Positions 6,370 through 7,169 of a stretch of DNA of 7,169 nt are shown here, in pieces (position 1 is the first letter of the stretch; each line of letters starts with the position of its first letter). The notes under the pieces are model-generated. The model did not search any database, was not told where the DNA came from, and saw only the letters and a program-made list of their open reading frames with translations. The position numbers and the translations under genes were made by a program. Location: NCBI GenBank assembly GCA_955652845.1, contig CATPBY010000286.1, positions 1-7,169 on the forward strand. The letters run 5' to 3'. Source of the stretch: an uncultured Terriglobales bacterium. Its GTDB lineage: Bacteria; Acidobacteriota; Terriglobia; Terriglobales; Acidobacteriaceae.

Positions 6370-7169
6370 ATGGCTAGAGCCCAAATACGACTGCTCTCAG
6401 ACGGCCGGCGTCTGCATCTGCAGGACGGACCCATTGATATCGTGCTGCAAGCATTTGGCCGCGAAAATGAAATCCGCGCCGCTCACCGCGCCGCCGCCGC
6501 TCGTTTCATCTCTGTGCTCGACGAACTTTGCAGCGAACTTCCACTGCTGAGAGAGCAGGCCCGGCCGCGGGGAAGGGAACCGAACGGAGTGATTGCGCAG
6601 CGGATGCGCGCCGCCGTGATGCCATATGCGAAAGAAACTTTCATTACTCCCATGGCGGCTGTCGCAGGCGCTGTGGCGGAGGAGATATTAGCTGCGATGA
6701 TCGCGGACGCTGATCTGAGCAAGGCGTACGTCAACAACGGCGGTGACATTGCGCTTCACCTTGGGGCCGGAGAAAACTTTGTAATCGGAATGGTGGAACT
6801 GGCGAGAGAACCTGAGGCCGTGCGTACATCGCTCTTTGGAAATGTCATACTGGACTCGGAGCAACCGGTGCGCGGCATCGCTACCAGCGGATGGCGCGGC
6901 CGCAGTTTTTCGTTCGGCATCGCGGACGCGGTAACGGTACTGGCCAACACCGCTGCCAAGGCCGACGCAGCGGCAACAATGGTTGCGAATGCAGTCGATA
7001 TCCCAGGACATCGCAGTGTCACCCGCACCGCTGCCCGCGAACTTTCTCCCGATAGCGATCTGGGCGACCGCCTGGTGACGGTCGCGGTTGGAGATCTAAC
7101 TTCCCCGGAAATAAACCGAGCCTTGGTTCGAGGTGCAACTTGTGCCGAATCTCTGATCGATTTGAATCT
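6370..7169 (+). CDS. UPF0280 family protein, ApbE-like (3' end outside window)
   Basis: The frame opens at ATG 6370, 5 nt after the reductase stop, and runs off the window with 266 complete codons. GTG 6367 is an alternative start one codon earlier. No strong ribosome-binding site is seen, so translational coupling is likely. The sequence matches the UPF0280 family, whose biochemical role I do not know to be established. Conserved blocks are ETFITPMAAVAGAVAEEIL (89-107), YVNNGGDIALHL (120-131), GIATSGWRGRSFSFGIADAV (169-188) and TAAKADAAAT (194-203). Several recall ApbE, the FAD:protein FMN transferase: an NxGGD-type loop, a GIATSG segment, and Asp199-x3-Thr203, which mimics the D-x3-T magnesium site. 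There is no lipoprotein signal, unlike many periplasmic ApbE proteins, so it should act in the cytoplasm. Its place beside a reductase whose characterised relative has covalent flavin suggests flavin attachment as the function; this is inference. Confidence 0.85.
   Translation, partial: MARAQIRLLSDGRRLHLQDGPIDIVLQAFGRENEIRAAHRAAAARFISVLDELCSELPLLREQARPRGREPNGVIAQRMRAAVMPYAKETFITPMAAVAGAVAEEILAAMIADADLSKAYVNNGGDIALHLGAGENFVIGMVELAREPEAVRTSLFGNVILDSEQPVRGIATSGWRGRSFSFGIADAVTVLANTAAKADAAATMVANAVDIPGHRSVTRTAARELSPDSDLGDRLVTVAVGDLTSPEINRALVRGATCAESLIDLN

Overview
This window (GC-rich, roughly 58-60% by eye) is part of a catabolic locus, with all genes on the + strand. The imperfect palindrome at 92-173 begins TGTCATGCTGAACGAAGTG and ends CGCCGGAATGACA. 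It resembles short intergenic repeats I remember from acidobacterial (Terriglobia-like) genomes, so an acidobacterium is my best guess for the host. That guess rests on repeat style and general gene content, not on a phylogenetic marker.

Layout. Positions 3-80 hold the last 25 codons of a gene, probably an aldehyde dehydrogenase. A 170-bp gap follows with the palindromic element and a candidate promoter. A complete ribokinase of the PfkB family lies at 251-1186. An 89-bp gap carries an inverted repeat overlapping a possible -10 box. Then comes a tightly packed run of four genes: a FAD subunit of a molybdenum hydroxylase (1276-2112, TTG start); a fused [2Fe-2S]/molybdopterin catalytic subunit of 930 residues (2113-4905), starting immediately after the previous stop; a 6-hydroxynicotinate reductase-like iron-sulfur flavoprotein (about 4880-6364) overlapping the preceding gene; and an ApbE-like UPF0280 family protein (6370 onward, cut by the window end).

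How the genes may work together. The molybdenum hydroxylase is expected to hydroxylate an N-heteroaromatic ring using water and pass electrons through two [2Fe-2S] clusters to FAD. The reductase-like protein would then reduce the hydroxylated (oxo) ring and remove its aromaticity. This is the logic of anaerobic nicotinate catabolism in Eubacterium barkeri: nicotinate, then 6-hydroxynicotinate, then 1,4,5,6-tetrahydro-6-oxonicotinate. The real substrate here is unproven. The ribokinase could salvage ribose released from a nucleoside form of the substrate, but it may belong to a separate transcript.

The most interesting idea concerns the last two genes. The characterised 6-hydroxynicotinate reductase carries covalently bound flavin. 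The adjacent UPF0280 protein keeps motifs reminiscent of ApbE, the FAD:protein FMN transferase (NNGGD, TSG and a D-x3-T metal-site pattern). It may therefore be a dedicated flavin transferase for the reductase.
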